Source: Amycolatopsis rubida
GTDB taxonomy: Bacteria; Actinomycetota; Actinomycetes; Mycobacteriales; Pseudonocardiaceae
Length of the DNA: 64,000 bases
Assembly: GCF_900115345.1 (NCBI RefSeq)
Contig: NZ_FOWC01000002.1
Coordinates: forward strand, 558,001 to 622,000
Reading direction: 5' to 3'
A program made the position numbers and the translations under genes. Shown here piece by piece: positions 43,046 to 51,918 of this stretch. Positions within the stretch are counted from its first letter, which is position 1. The number at the start of each line of letters is the position of its first letter. Under the pieces are notes generated by a model. It did not search any database, was not told where the DNA came from, and saw nothing but the letters and a program-made list of their open reading frames with translations.

Positions 43046-43363
43046 ATGACCACCACCCTCGAAGCCGCCGAGCCGGAGCCGGGCGCGAATCCGTTGTCCT
43101 CGGCGAGCCTGCGCTACCTGGTGCACCAGCCCGCGGTCGCCGACGAGCCCGGACCGGACACGACCCGCCCGTTCGGGTTGCATGGCGCGACGCCGGTCGA
43201 GACGCCGGTGCGGCGGGAGTTTCGCTACTGCCCCGAGCAGCAGGTCGCCGTCGACGAGCGCGGCCGTCCGCTGATCGAAACGATGGGCAAGGACTGGAAG
43301 ACCAAGTCCTCCACCGACGGCGACGAGGGCCCGGAGGAGAACTGGGGCTGGGAAGAATCATGA
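43046..43363 (+). CDS. tgmA: Putative ATP-grasp-modified RiPP precursor
   Basis: 105 residues. Leader about 1-80 with RPFGLHGATP (PFGL at 42-45), the motif that marks precursors of this ATP-grasp class, and VAVDERGRPLIETM. The core begins near residue 80 and holds Thr86, Ser88, Ser89 and Thr90 as possible ester donors, lysines 82, 85 and 87, and Asp91, Asp93, Glu94, Glu97, Glu98, Glu103 and Glu104 as acid acceptors. The end is ENWGWEES. An AGGAG site lies upstream. The stop overlaps the start of the ATP-grasp gene (ATGA). Confidence 0.85.
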   Translation: MTTTLEAAEPEPGANPLSSASLRYLVHQPAVADEPGPDTTRPFGLHGATPVETPVRREFRYCPEQQVAVDERGRPLIETMGKDWKTKSSTDGDEGPEENWGWEES

Positions 43364-44343
43364 CCAACCCGCCGGGAACCGTGGTGATCTTCGCCCAGGA
43401 GGCCGACGCCCCGGTCGACGCCGTCGTTCGCGAGCTCGATCAGCGCGGAGTGGAGGTGTTCCGGGCGGACACCGCCTGGTTCCCTCGGCACCTGTCGCTG
43501 GAGGCCCGCCTCGACGGCGACGGCCGCTGGCGCGGGGTGTTGTTCACCGAGCACCGTGCCGTCGACCTGGAGGACATCGCCTCGATCTGGTATCGCGACC
43601 CGTCGGCCTTCGCGTTCCCGGCGACGCTGACCGAGGTCGAGCGCGCCTACGCCCACCGCGAGGCACGGCTCGGCTTCGGCGGCGTCCTCGCCGCGCTGCC
43701 AGCGCTCTGGGTCAACCACCCCAACCGGGCCGCGGACGCGATGTTCAAACCCCTCCAACTCGCCACCGCCGCCGCTTGCGGGCTGCGCATCGCCCCGACC
43801 CTGGTCACCAACTCGCCCGCGGCCGCTTCCCGGTTCGCCCGCGAACACGGCGCCGCCACCACGATCTGCAAGTCGTTCGGCCCGAACACCATCACCGAAG
43901 GTGGCCAGCTCAAGATCGCCTACACCCGCCGTCTCGACGAAACCGACCTCGACGAGCTGGACGGGGTGGCCTCGACCGCGACCCAGCTGCAACGCTGGGT
44001 GGACAAGACCCGCGAAGCACGGGTGATCGTGATCGGCGAGCGCATGGTCACCATCGCGATCACCGCGGACTCACCGGCGGCCCACGTGGACTGGCGGGCC
44101 GATTTCGCCGCGCTGCGCTACCAACTCGTCGACACACCCCCGGAGGTTGAGAAGGGGCTGCGCCGCTACCTGAATACCCTGGGTTTGGCCTACGCCGCAG
44201 TGGATTTCGCGATCGCGAAGGACCGATTCTGGTTCCTCGAAAGTAACTCGTCCGGCCAGTACGGCTGGCTGGAAGCCCAGACCGGGGCACCGATCACCAC
44301 GGCACTGGCCGACCTGCTCACCCACCCAAGGGGACGCCCGTGA
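43360..44343 (+). CDS. tgmB: ATP-grasp graspetide ligase (TgmB-like)
   Basis: 327 residues. The N-terminal DxD-like half (FAQEADAPVDAVVRELDQRG, FRADTAWFPRHL) and the conserved SIWYRDPSAF precede the ATP-grasp domain, with the catalytic lysine in TTICKSFGPNTITEGG and metal-binding acids and Asn in FWFLESNSSGQYGW. These enzymes join Ser/Thr/Lys side chains to Asp/Glu in the precursor, making macrolactones or macrolactams with ATP. Overlapping stop/start with both neighbours indicates a coupled operon. Confidence 0.92.
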   Translation: MTNPPGTVVIFAQEADAPVDAVVRELDQRGVEVFRADTAWFPRHLSLEARLDGDGRWRGVLFTEHRAVDLEDIASIWYRDPSAFAFPATLTEVERAYAHREARLGFGGVLAALPALWVNHPNRAADAMFKPLQLATAAACGLRIAPTLVTNSPAAASRFAREHGAATTICKSFGPNTITEGGQLKIAYTRRLDETDLDELDGVASTATQLQRWVDKTREARVIVIGERMVTIAITADSPAAHVDWRADFAALRYQLVDTPPEVEKGLRRYLNTLGLAYAAVDFAIAKDRFWFLESNSSGQYGWLEAQTGAPITTALADLLTHPRGRP

Positions 44344-45533
44344 TCACGACCAACACCCCGGCTGACGCCGAGTGGGAGCCGCACGCGCAACGGCTCGCCG
44401 ACGAGTTGGCCGCGGCGGGCAAGTTCACCGACCCGCGCCTGGCCGAGGCGGTCCGGGCGGTTCCCCGGCACGCGTTCGTGCCCACCTACCACCAGCAGAC
44501 CCCGGACGGCAGCTGGGCACAGCGCACCAGCGTCGACGACCTCGCCGCCGTCTACTCCAACACGGTGCTGATCACCTCGCTCGCTCGGACCGCGACCGGC
44601 GGCACGACGGTGCTGTCGTCGTCGACCCAGCCAGGGTTGATGACCCGCATGATCGAAGCCCTGAACCTCGCCGACGGGGCGCGGGTGCTGGAAGTCGGCA
44701 CCGGCACCGGCTACAACGCCGCCTTGTTGGCGCACCGGCTCGGCGATGAGCAGGTCTGCTCAGTCGACGTCGAAGCAGACCTCGTCGAGTTGGCCCGCCA
44801 GCGGCTGGCCGAACTCGGCTACCACCCGACCCTCGGCGTCGGCGACGGCGCGGCCGGACTGCCGGAGCACGCGCCGTTCGACGCGATCATCGCCACCTGC
44901 GCCGTCCCCGCGATCCCGTGGGCCTGGATCGAGCAGGTCCGGCCCGGCGGAGTGATCCTGACCGACCTCAAACCCGCGCCCGGCGCCGGCAGCCTCGTCC
45001 GCCTCACCCGCACCGCCGAAGACCGCGCGGAAGGCCGGTTCGACCCGACCTACGCGGCTTTCATGGACCTGCGCCACACAGCGGGCGACAACCCCGCCGG
45101 ATTCCAGGTTGAGCGCGACCACGGCCAGGCCGAGCACCGCACCACCAGCTTGGACCCGAACACCCCGTGGACGTCGCTGCTGGTCTGGTTCCTCGCCTCG
45201 TTCGACCTCGGCCCCGGGATCTCCTACGGTTACACCCTTCCCGAGAGCGGCGCGGTTCCCGTGCGCAGCGACACCGCGCCGACTGCGTGCTGGATGGCCA
45301 CCCCGGACGGCTCCTGGGCCGAAATCGCCCTGGCTTCTGACAACGGACAGCATGAGGTCGCCGAAGGCGGGCTCCGCCGCCTCTGGCAGCTCGTCGAGAA
45401 CGCCCACGACACATGGACTGAGCTCGGTCAGCCCGGCTGGAACCGTTTCGGGCTCACCGTCACCCGCGAGATGCACACCGTGTGGTTCGACCACCCCGAC
45501 GGCAAGCGTGCCTGGCATATCGCCAGCCACTGA
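44340..45533 (+). CDS. tgmC: PIMT-like O-methyltransferase of the RiPP locus
   Basis: 397 residues from GTG 44340, overlapping the ligase stop. The first 210 residues follow protein L-isoaspartyl methyltransferase: VPRHAFVP, VLEVGTGTGYNAALLAHRLG (SAM loop) and GGVILTDLK. A C-terminal domain of about 190 residues ending VTREMHTVWFDHPDGKRAWH is specific to RiPP-linked members. In fuscimiditide-type pathways this enzyme methylates a core Asp that then cyclises to aspartimide, which is the expected role. Confidence 0.9.
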   Translation: MITTNTPADAEWEPHAQRLADELAAAGKFTDPRLAEAVRAVPRHAFVPTYHQQTPDGSWAQRTSVDDLAAVYSNTVLITSLARTATGGTTVLSSSTQPGLMTRMIEALNLADGARVLEVGTGTGYNAALLAHRLGDEQVCSVDVEADLVELARQRLAELGYHPTLGVGDGAAGLPEHAPFDAIIATCAVPAIPWAWIEQVRPGGVILTDLKPAPGAGSLVRLTRTAEDRAEGRFDPTYAAFMDLRHTAGDNPAGFQVERDHGQAEHRTTSLDPNTPWTSLLVWFLASFDLGPGISYGYTLPESGAVPVRSDTAPTACWMATPDGSWAEIALASDNGQHEVAEGGLRRLWQLVENAHDTWTELGQPGWNRFGLTVTREMHTVWFDHPDGKRAWHIASH

Positions 45534-45718
45534 CCATATCCAAGGGATACGCCCCCACCACGGCGATCTCGTCGCGTTCGGCAACGACGAACCCCGACAC
45601 AGTCACGGGCTTGCGCGCCCACGGCTACGCCAGCCGCCGCGTCGACCCGCGGCGATCAGCTTGGTGCAACACCTGCGCGGATTAACTTTGGTCGTGACAA
45701 ATTGTTGCGACTGGTCAA

Positions 45719-46378
45719 TCAGAACAGCCGGAACTCGTCCGAATCCGTGCCGCGCAACGCGTCGTAGTCCAAGACGACGCAGCGGATCCCGCGGTCCTCG
45801 GCGAGGACGCGCGCCTGCGGCTTGATCACCTGCGCCGCGAACACGCCCTGCACCGGGGCCAGCAGCGGGTCGCGGTTGAGGAGTTCGAGGTACCGGGTCA
45901 GCTGCTCGACGCCGTCGATCTCGCCGCGGCGTTTGATCTCCACCGCGACCGAACCGCCGCTGGCGTCGCGGGCCATGATGTCGACCGGGCCGATCGCGGT
46001 CGGGTACTCGCGGCGGACCAGGGTGTAGCCGTCGCCGAGGGTTTTGATGTGCTCGGCGAGCAGTTCCTGCAAGTGCGCTTCGACGCCGTCCTTCTGCAGG
46101 CCCGGGTCGACGCCGAGGTCGTGCTTCAGGTCGTGCATGACCTCGTCGATGGTGATGACGAGTTTCTCGCCTGCCTTGTTCTGGACCGTCCAGACGTCCG
46201 GGTCCTCGATCAGCCAGCACGGCGGCGACATCCAGTTCAGCGGCTTGTAGGAGCCGCCGTCGGAGTGCACGAGCACCGAACCGTCGGCCTTCACCATCAG
46301 GACGCGGTTGGCCATCGGGAGATGCGCGGTCAGCCTGCCGACGTAGTCGACCTGGCACCGGGCGACGACGAGCCTCAT
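45719..46378 (-). CDS. nucS: Mismatch endonuclease NucS/EndoMS
   Basis: 219 residues from ATG 46378; the frame stays open upstream over the Nudix gene but the family starts MRLVVARC. N-terminal DNA-binding domain and C-terminal RecB-like nuclease ([29 protein letters not shown]). The C-terminal DEFRLF is the beta-clamp-binding tail. It performs non-canonical mismatch repair in actinobacteria lacking MutS/L. Divergent from the Nudix gene. Confidence 0.95.
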   Translation of the reverse strand: MRLVVARCQVDYVGRLTAHLPMANRVLMVKADGSVLVHSDGGSYKPLNWMSPPCWLIEDPDVWTVQNKAGEKLVITIDEVMHDLKHDLGVDPGLQKDGVEAHLQELLAEHIKTLGDGYTLVRREYPTAIGPVDIMARDASGGSVAVEIKRRGEIDGVEQLTRYLELLNRDPLLAPVQGVFAAQVIKPQARVLAEDRGIRCVVLDYDALRGTDSDEFRLF

Positions 46379-46471
46379 CGGACCCGCCCCGCACGGAGCG
46401 GGCTGGCTTGCTGGGAAGGGAGCACGAGACGCACCCGCCGAGGGTAGGACAGGCTCGGCGATACTGGCGAG

Positions 46472-47011
46472 GTGGACCCCATTCAGCGTGTCGCGACCCG
46501 CGAGGTGTATCGGAACAACTGGATGACGGTGCGGGAGGACGCCATCCGCCGCGCCGACGGCAGCGACGGCATCTACGGCGTCGTCGACAAACCGACCTAC
46601 GCACTGGTCATTCCCCTCGACGGCGACCGGCTGCACCTGGTCGAGCAGTTCCGCTATCCCCTCGGGATGCGGCGCTGGGAATTCCCGCAGGGCACCGCGC
46701 CCGATCTCGCCGAGACCCCGCCCGTCGAACTGGCCCAGCGGGAATTGCGGGAGGAGACCGGACTGCGGGCCTCGGCGTTCACGGAACTGGGGATGCTGGA
46801 CGTCGCGCCCGGGCTGGCCAGCCAGCGCGGGCACGTGTACCTGGCGACCGGTCTCACCGAGGGCGCGCCGGAGCGGGAGCTGGAAGAACAGGACATGCGG
46901 ACGGCGTGGTTCAGCCGGACGGAGGTGGAGAAGATGATCTCCACCGGGGAGATCTCGGACGCGCAGACGGTGGCGGCTTATACGTTGCTGCTGCTGCACG
47001 AACGCCGCTGA
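46472..47011 (+). CDS. Nudix hydrolase (ADP-ribose pyrophosphatase-like)
   Basis: 179 residues from GTG 46472. The Nudix box runs from [11 protein letters not shown] through [13 protein letters not shown]. Upstream [18 protein letters not shown] is typical of ADP-sugar pyrophosphatases. A hairpin follows the stop at 47052. Confidence 0.9.
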   Translation: MDPIQRVATREVYRNNWMTVREDAIRRADGSDGIYGVVDKPTYALVIPLDGDRLHLVEQFRYPLGMRRWEFPQGTAPDLAETPPVELAQRELREETGLRASAFTELGMLDVAPGLASQRGHVYLATGLTEGAPERELEEQDMRTAWFSRTEVEKMISTGEISDAQTVAAYTLLLLHERR

Positions 47012-47051
47012 CCGCCCGAGGCTTCTCGCCAGAAGTCCGTGCGGGTCACCC

Positions 47052-47072
47052 TGAGGGAATCTGATTCCCTCA
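47052..47072. terminator. Short perfect hairpin between convergent genes
   Basis: TGAGGGAAT (47052-47060) pairs with ATTCCCTCA (47064-47072), loop CTG. Its arm is also found inside the hairpin at 49455 (GAGGGAATC), so it belongs to that repeat family. It separates the Nudix and enoyl-CoA hydratase genes. Confidence 0.65.
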
Positions 47073-47086
47073 CCGACGATAGCTGG

Positions 47087-47860
47087 TCAATCCGTCCAGT
47101 CGGGTTTGCGCTTCTCCAGGAACGCCGCCATCCCCTCCCGCGCCCCCGGCAGCTGCGAAGCCGACGCCATCACCTCGACGGCGATCGCGTACGCGTCCGC
47201 TGCCGGGCGGTCCAGCTGCGCGTACAGGGTCTGCTTCCCCATCGCCTTGCTGGCCCGGCTGCCGCGGGTCGCGCGGCCGAGCAGGTCGGCGACCGCCTCG
47301 TCCAGGGAGTCGTCCGGGACTACGCGGTTGACCAGGCCCCAGTCCAGCGCCGTCGCCGCGTCGATCACGTCGCCGGTCAAGGCCAGTTCCATCAGGCGTT
47401 TCCGGCCGATCGCGCGCGCCACCGGCACCGCGGGCGTGTGGCAGAACCAGCCGCCCTTGCCGCCGGGCAGCGCGAATCCCGAGGACTCCGCCGCGACCGC
47501 CAGATCGCACGACGCCACCAGCTGGCACCCCGCGGCCGTCGCCAGGCCGTGCACCCGGGCGATCACCACCTGCGGCACCGATTCCATCGTCCGCATCAGC
47601 GTCGTGCACAGGGTGAGCAGCTCGCGCACCCCCATGAGGTCACGGGCGGCGACGTCGCCGAAGTCGTGCCCGGCGGAGAAGACCGGTCCCGCGGCGGCCA
47701 GCACGATGCCGGTCGCGTCGGACTCGCCCGCCTCGCCGAACGCGGCGAGCAACTCGCCGAGATGCTCGGCGGACAGCGAATTGCGCCGCGCCGCGCGGTT
47801 CATCGTGATGGTGACCGTGTCCCCGTCCCGCTTCACGAGGAGGTGCTCGTACTCGCCCAT
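47087..47860 (-). CDS. Enoyl-CoA hydratase/isomerase-family protein
   Basis: 257 residues from ATG 47860. Crotonase fold: oxyanion loops FSAGHDFGDV and VHGLATAAGCQLVASCDLAVA. The usual first catalytic Glu of hydratases is not evident in AAGCQLVAS, so it may be an isomerase or hydrolase of the superfamily. Its first 28 bases overlap the GlxA-type regulator's 3' end. Confidence 0.9.
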   Translation of the reverse strand: MGEYEHLLVKRDGDTVTITMNRAARRNSLSAEHLGELLAAFGEAGESDATGIVLAAAGPVFSAGHDFGDVAARDLMGVRELLTLCTTLMRTMESVPQVVIARVHGLATAAGCQLVASCDLAVAAESSGFALPGGKGGWFCHTPAVPVARAIGRKRLMELALTGDVIDAATALDWGLVNRVVPDDSLDEAVADLLGRATRGSRASKAMGKQTLYAQLDRPAADAYAIAVEVMASASQLPGAREGMAAFLEKRKPDWTD

Positions 47861-48831
47861 GCCCCGACCGTAACCCCGACCGGCGGGATGCGGAAAGTGC
47901 GCCGATACGAATCCGGCCCGGCCCCGACCTCCGCCCGCAGCCGGCGCCGCAGGTTCGCGGCGCTGCCGAGCCCCGCCCGCTCGGCCACCCGGGCGACCGG
48001 CAGATCCGTGGTCTCCAGCAGCCGCCGCGCGTGCCGCACCCGCTGGACGAGCAGCCACCGCCCAGGCGTGCTCCCCGTCGCGGCAGCGAACTCGCGATGA
48101 AAGGTCCGAGCACTCATCCCCGCGTGTTCGACCAGATCCGGCACCCCGATCTCGTCCGCGAGCCGAGTCAGTGCCCAGTCCATTGTGGACGCGATCCCTG
48201 GCCGGGAAGCGCTGGCGGGCAACGGAGCCTCCGCGTACTGCCGCTGCCCGCCTTCCCGGACCGGCGGCATCACCAGACGCCGGGCAAGCCGCGCGGCCAC
48301 CTCCGCCCCATGATCACGACGCACCAGATGCAGGCAAAGATCAAGACCGCCAACGACACCCGCCGAGGTGAGCACCCCGTCCTGCTCGGTGTAGAGCACG
48401 TCGCGACGAAGGTCTGCGGCTGGCGCGGCCGTCGCGAGTGCGTCCAGGTCGCGCCAATGCGTGGTGGCGGGGCGGCCGTCGAGCAGCCCGGCGGCGGCGA
48501 GGGTGAAAGCTCCGGAGCACAGCCCGGCCACCGTCGAACCGGCGCGATGAGCGCGGCGAAGTGCGGCACGAGCGACGGCGGGCACTTCAGCCAGCGGATC
48601 GTCCCGACCCGGGGCAAGGACCAGATCGCAGTCGGCCAAGCCGGAAAGTCCATGCGTGGCGACGACTTCGCCGAACGGCGACACCCGCGTCCGCTCTCGC
48701 CCCGGTGCGCACACGCGCACCGCGAACGGACCGATACCGCTGTCAGTGCGGTCCTGAGCCCACACCTCCGCGATCACCGCGAGGTCGAACATCCGGCTGC
48801 CCGGCAGAAGCAGCACCCCGATCGTAGACAT
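47833..48831 (-). CDS. GlxA-family regulator (DJ-1/PfpI plus AraC HTH)
   Basis: 332 residues. Residues 1-190 resemble DJ-1/PfpI (IGVLLLPGSRMFDLAVIAEVW, VAGLCSGAFTLAAAGLLDG with the nucleophile-elbow Cys). The C-terminal half is an AraC DNA-binding domain (LVEHAGMSARTFHREFAAATG, VARVAERAGLGSAANLRRRL). The tail after residue 315 (VGVTVGAWASTSTSS) reads into the next gene and is probably not conserved. GTCCATTGTGGAC occurs inside at 48178. Likely controls the divergent isochorismatase gene. Confidence 0.9.
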   Translation of the reverse strand: MSTIGVLLLPGSRMFDLAVIAEVWAQDRTDSGIGPFAVRVCAPGRERTRVSPFGEVVATHGLSGLADCDLVLAPGRDDPLAEVPAVARAALRRAHRAGSTVAGLCSGAFTLAAAGLLDGRPATTHWRDLDALATAAPAADLRRDVLYTEQDGVLTSAGVVGGLDLCLHLVRRDHGAEVAARLARRLVMPPVREGGQRQYAEAPLPASASRPGIASTMDWALTRLADEIGVPDLVEHAGMSARTFHREFAAATGSTPGRWLLVQRVRHARRLLETTDLPVARVAERAGLGSAANLRRRLRAEVGAGPDSYRRTFRIPPVGVTVGAWASTSTSS

Positions 48832-48902
48832 GGCAGAAAAGTATCGTATCGCGCATCTTGTGCCACTCCCCGCCGTGCGCTCCCCCGGACAGAATCGAGG
48901 CC

Positions 48903-49526
48903 ATGACTACCGCATTGCTGCTGATCGACGTCCAGCGAGGATTCGACGACGCCGAGTTCTGGGGACCGCGCAACAACCCCGGCGCGGAAGCGAACATGAA
49001 GGCCCTGCTGCGAGCCTGGCAGGACCGGCGCGACCCGGTCGTGCTCGTGCACCACGATTCGACCACGCCCGGTTCGCCGCTGCGTCCCGGCCAGCCCGGC
49101 AACGACTTCACACCCGAACTCGACGGCGCCCGCCCGGACCTGCTCTTCGGCAAGAAAGTCAACTCCGCCTTCCTCGGCGACGTCGACCTGGACGCGTGGT
49201 TCAAGACCCGCGGCATCACCAGCTTCGTGCTGGCCGGAATCCAAACCAACTTCTGCTGCGAAACCACCGCACGCATGGGCGGGAACCTGGGCTACGAAGT
49301 CACTTTCGCCCTGGACGCCACCTTCACCTTCGATCTGGAAGGCCCGGACGGCACCACCATGACCGCCGACGAGCTGTATCGCGCGACCGCGACGAACCTC
49401 CATGGCGACGGTTTCGCGAAGATCAAGTCCACCAAGGAAATCCTCGCCACATTCCGTGAGGGGAACCCTGAGGGAATCAGAGTTCCGGAGGGTTCCCCTC
49501 ACGACCCGCTGGTCTCGCCGGGCTAG
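48903..49526 (+). CDS. Isochorismatase-family cysteine hydrolase
   Basis: 207 residues from ATG 48903. Catalytic triad: Asp in LLLIDVQRGF, Lys in LFGKKVNSAF, Cys in FVLAGIQTNFCCETTARM. Nicotinamidase/N-carbamoyl-type hydrolases share this; substrate unknown. The last 25 or so residues (REGNPEGIRVPEGS...) are encoded by an inserted palindrome, so the ancestral protein probably ended near ILATF. The stop TAG shares CTAG with the stop of meaA. Confidence 0.88.
   Translation: MTTALLLIDVQRGFDDAEFWGPRNNPGAEANMKALLRAWQDRRDPVVLVHHDSTTPGSPLRPGQPGNDFTPELDGARPDLLFGKKVNSAFLGDVDLDAWFKTRGITSFVLAGIQTNFCCETTARMGGNLGYEVTFALDATFTFDLEGPDGTTMTADELYRATATNLHGDGFAKIKSTKEILATFREGNPEGIRVPEGSPHDPLVSPG
49455..49503. 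repeat. 15-bp palindrome inside the 3' end of a gene
   Basis: CGTGAGGGGAACCCT (49455-49469) pairs perfectly with AGGGTTCCCCTCACG (49489-49503); an inner GGAA/TTCC stem is also present. It lies within the isochorismatase reading frame and matches the half-copy at 29565 over 17 bases and the arm at 47052. A mobile or dispersed terminator-like element is the best reading. Confidence 0.7.
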
Positions 49527-51547
49527 CCCCCGCCCAACCCGTGCCGCTCCCGAACCAACTCCGCAATTCCAGCCATAATGTCCGTCAGCTCATAATCCTT
49601 GGGCGTGAACACCCGAGCAATCCCCCGCTCAGTCAACAGGGCAGCATCATCAGGAGGAATAATCCCACCCACAATAACCGGAATATCCCCGGCCCCAGCC
49701 GCCCGCAGGCCGTCGACCACCAGCGGCACGACCTCCAGATGCGACCCGGACAGCACCGACAGCCCGACGACGTGCACGCCTTCCTGCACCGCGGCCGCGA
49801 CAATCTGGTCCGGGGTCAGCCGGATGCCCTGGTAGACCACCTCGAACCCGACGTCGCGGGCGCGCACCGCGACCTGCTCGGCACCGTTGGAATGCCCGTC
49901 CAGACCGGGTTTCCCGACGAGAATCCGCAGCCGCTCTCCCAGTTCGGTTTCGGTGCGGCGAACCAGTTCCCGGACGCGCTCCAGCTCCGGATCCCCCTGC
50001 CCGGCCGCCGAGGCCGCGGAAACGCCCGTCGGCGCCCGGTATTCCCCGAACACCTCGCGCAGCGCGCCCGACCATTCCCCGGTCGTCACGCCCGCTCGCG
50101 CACAGTCCACAGTGGCCTCGAACAGGTTGTCCGAAGTGGACGCTTTCGCCTTCAGCGCGGCGAGCGCCTCCGCCACCGCGGCGTTGTCCCGTTCCTCGCG
50201 CCACTTTTCCACCGAGGCGACCGCGGCCTTCTCCACCGCCGGATCAATGGTTTCGATCGCCTTGGCGCCCTCAGCCTGCAACGGCGACGGCTCAGTGGTC
50301 TCGAACTTGTTGACCCCCACCAAAACCCGCTCGCCGTTCTCCATCCCCCGCCGATACTCCGCGAGCGACGAAACCAGCTGCGACTTCATGTAGCCGCTCT
50401 CGACCGCAGCCACCGCGCCGCCAAGATCCTGCACCCGCGCGATCTCCTCGCGAGCCCCGGAAACAATCTCCTCGACCTTCGCCCGCACCACATGCGACCC
50501 GTCGAAAATATCCTCGTACTCCAGCAAATCCGTCTCGAACGCGAGCACCTGCTGCATCCGCAACGCCCACTGCTGATCCCACGGCCGGGGCAACCCCAGC
50601 GCCTCATTCCAAGCAGGCAGCTGAATCGCCCGAGCCCGCGAACCCCGCGACAACGACACTGCCAGCATCTCCAGCACAATCCGCTGGACGTTGTTCTCCG
50701 GCTGCGCCTCGGTCAGCCCGAGCGAGTTCACCTGCACCCCGTACCGCAGCCGGCGCGCCTTCGGGTTCTCGACGCCGTAGCGCTCGCGCGTCAGTTCGTC
50801 CCACAGCTGCGTGAACGCGCGCATCTTGCACATCTCTTCGACGAACCGGACGCCCGCGTTGACGAAGAACGAGATCCGCGCGACGACCTTCTCCATGTCG
50901 GCCTGGTCGACCTGGCCGGAGTCGCGCACCGCGTCCAGCACGGCGATCGCGGTGCACAGTGCGTACGCGACCTCCTGCGTCGGCGTCGCGCCCGCCTCCT
51001 GGAGGTGGTAGCTGCAGATGTTGATCGGATTCCACTTCGGCACGTGGTGCACGGTCCACGCGATCATGTCGGTGATCAGCCGGAGGCTCGGCCCCGGCGG
51101 GAAGATGTAGGTGCCGCGCGACAGGTACTCCTTGATGATGTCGTTCTGCGTGGTGCCGGTGAGCTTGGCCAGCACCTCGTCGACGTCGCGGCCCTGCGCC
51201 TCGGCCTGTTCGCGGGCCACCGAGACGTACAGCGCGAGCAGCCACATCGCGGGCGCGTTGATGGTCATCGAGGTGTTCGCCTCGGCCAGCGGGATGCCGT
51301 CGAACAGCTGCCGCATGTCGCCGATGTGCGACACCGGCACGCCCACCTTGCCGACCTCGCCGCGCGCGAGCACGTGGTCCGGGTCGTAGCCGGTCTGCGT
51401 CGGGAGATCGAAGGCGACCGACAGCCCGGTCTGCCCCTTGGCGAGATTCCGCCGGTACAGCTCGTTGGACGCGGCGGCGGACGAATGACCCGCGTAGGTG
51501 CGCATCACCCAGGGCCGGTCGCGCTCGTGGTCGGTGGGGTACGGCAC
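49523..51547 (-). CDS. meaA: MeaA-type acyl-CoA mutase (ethylmalonyl-CoA mutase-like)
   Basis: 674 residues with substrate and cobalamin domains in one chain. TIM-barrel substrate half: YAGHSSAAASNELYRRNLAKGQTGLSVAFDLPTQTGYD, SMTINAPAMWLLALY. Cobalamin-binding half from about residue 540: ILVGKPGLDGHSNGAEQVAV (DxHxxG-type, here DGHSNG), GLSVLSGSH, VIVGGIIPPDD. This is the MeaA layout, which rearranges ethylmalonyl-CoA to methylsuccinyl-CoA. It uses adenosylcobalamin, made by the adenosyltransferase at 57667. Confidence 0.92.
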   Translation of the reverse strand: MPYPTDHERDRPWVMRTYAGHSSAAASNELYRRNLAKGQTGLSVAFDLPTQTGYDPDHVLARGEVGKVGVPVSHIGDMRQLFDGIPLAEANTSMTINAPAMWLLALYVSVAREQAEAQGRDVDEVLAKLTGTTQNDIIKEYLSRGTYIFPPGPSLRLITDMIAWTVHHVPKWNPINICSYHLQEAGATPTQEVAYALCTAIAVLDAVRDSGQVDQADMEKVVARISFFVNAGVRFVEEMCKMRAFTQLWDELTRERYGVENPKARRLRYGVQVNSLGLTEAQPENNVQRIVLEMLAVSLSRGSRARAIQLPAWNEALGLPRPWDQQWALRMQQVLAFETDLLEYEDIFDGSHVVRAKVEEIVSGAREEIARVQDLGGAVAAVESGYMKSQLVSSLAEYRRGMENGERVLVGVNKFETTEPSPLQAEGAKAIETIDPAVEKAAVASVEKWREERDNAAVAEALAALKAKASTSDNLFEATVDCARAGVTTGEWSGALREVFGEYRAPTGVSAASAAGQGDPELERVRELVRRTETELGERLRILVGKPGLDGHSNGAEQVAVRARDVGFEVVYQGIRLTPDQIVAAAVQEGVHVVGLSVLSGSHLEVVPLVVDGLRAAGAGDIPVIVGGIIPPDDAALLTERGIARVFTPKDYELTDIMAGIAELVRERHGLGGG

Positions 51548-51597
51548 GGTGCACCTCTCTTCGCCGAGACGACCGTCCGAGTGTACCCGCCGGTAAC

Positions 51598-51915
51598 TTA
51601 ATCGGCGGAGTGGATTCGGCCACGCCCGGGTGACGCGCCGGGCCGGACGACCACTACCCCGCGGTCGAGGTCGACGGTACCCAGCGGAGGCGCTCCCTGC
51701 GCGTCCTCCTCAAGCGTCATCTCCACCGAATCCCGGTGTTCGAGCTCATTGCGCTTGGTGCCGTAGAGGAACGCGGTGACCTCGTCGAGGTACGTCGAGG
51801 ACAGCCGCGCCTTGAGCCGGGACGGCTTCTTCTTCCGGCGCAGCTCCCACCCGCCGACGATCAGCAGCGCGATGGTGGCGACCGGCAGCGAGAGACCCAG
51901 CAAGGTCAGCAGCAT
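51598..51915 (-). CDS. Small membrane-anchored protein (DUF6191-like)
   Basis: 105 residues. One N-terminal helix (LLTLLGLSLPVATIALLIVGGWELRRKKK) anchors a conserved cytoplasmic part (STYLDEVTAFLYGTKRNELEHRDS). I recognise it as an uncharacterised actinobacterial family. Its ATG lies 3 bases after the restored stop of the gene upstream, so the two are probably translationally coupled. Confidence 0.75.
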   Translation of the reverse strand: MLLTLLGLSLPVATIALLIVGGWELRRKKKPSRLKARLSSTYLDEVTAFLYGTKRNELEHRDSVEMTLEEDAQGAPPLGTVDLDRGVVVVRPGASPGRGRIHSAD

Positions 51916-51918
51916 ATT

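Noticed and set aside
46379..46999. N-terminal extension of nucS
   Set aside because: The frame is open but overlaps the convergent-strand Nudix gene and is unlike NucS proteins, which begin MRLVVARC.
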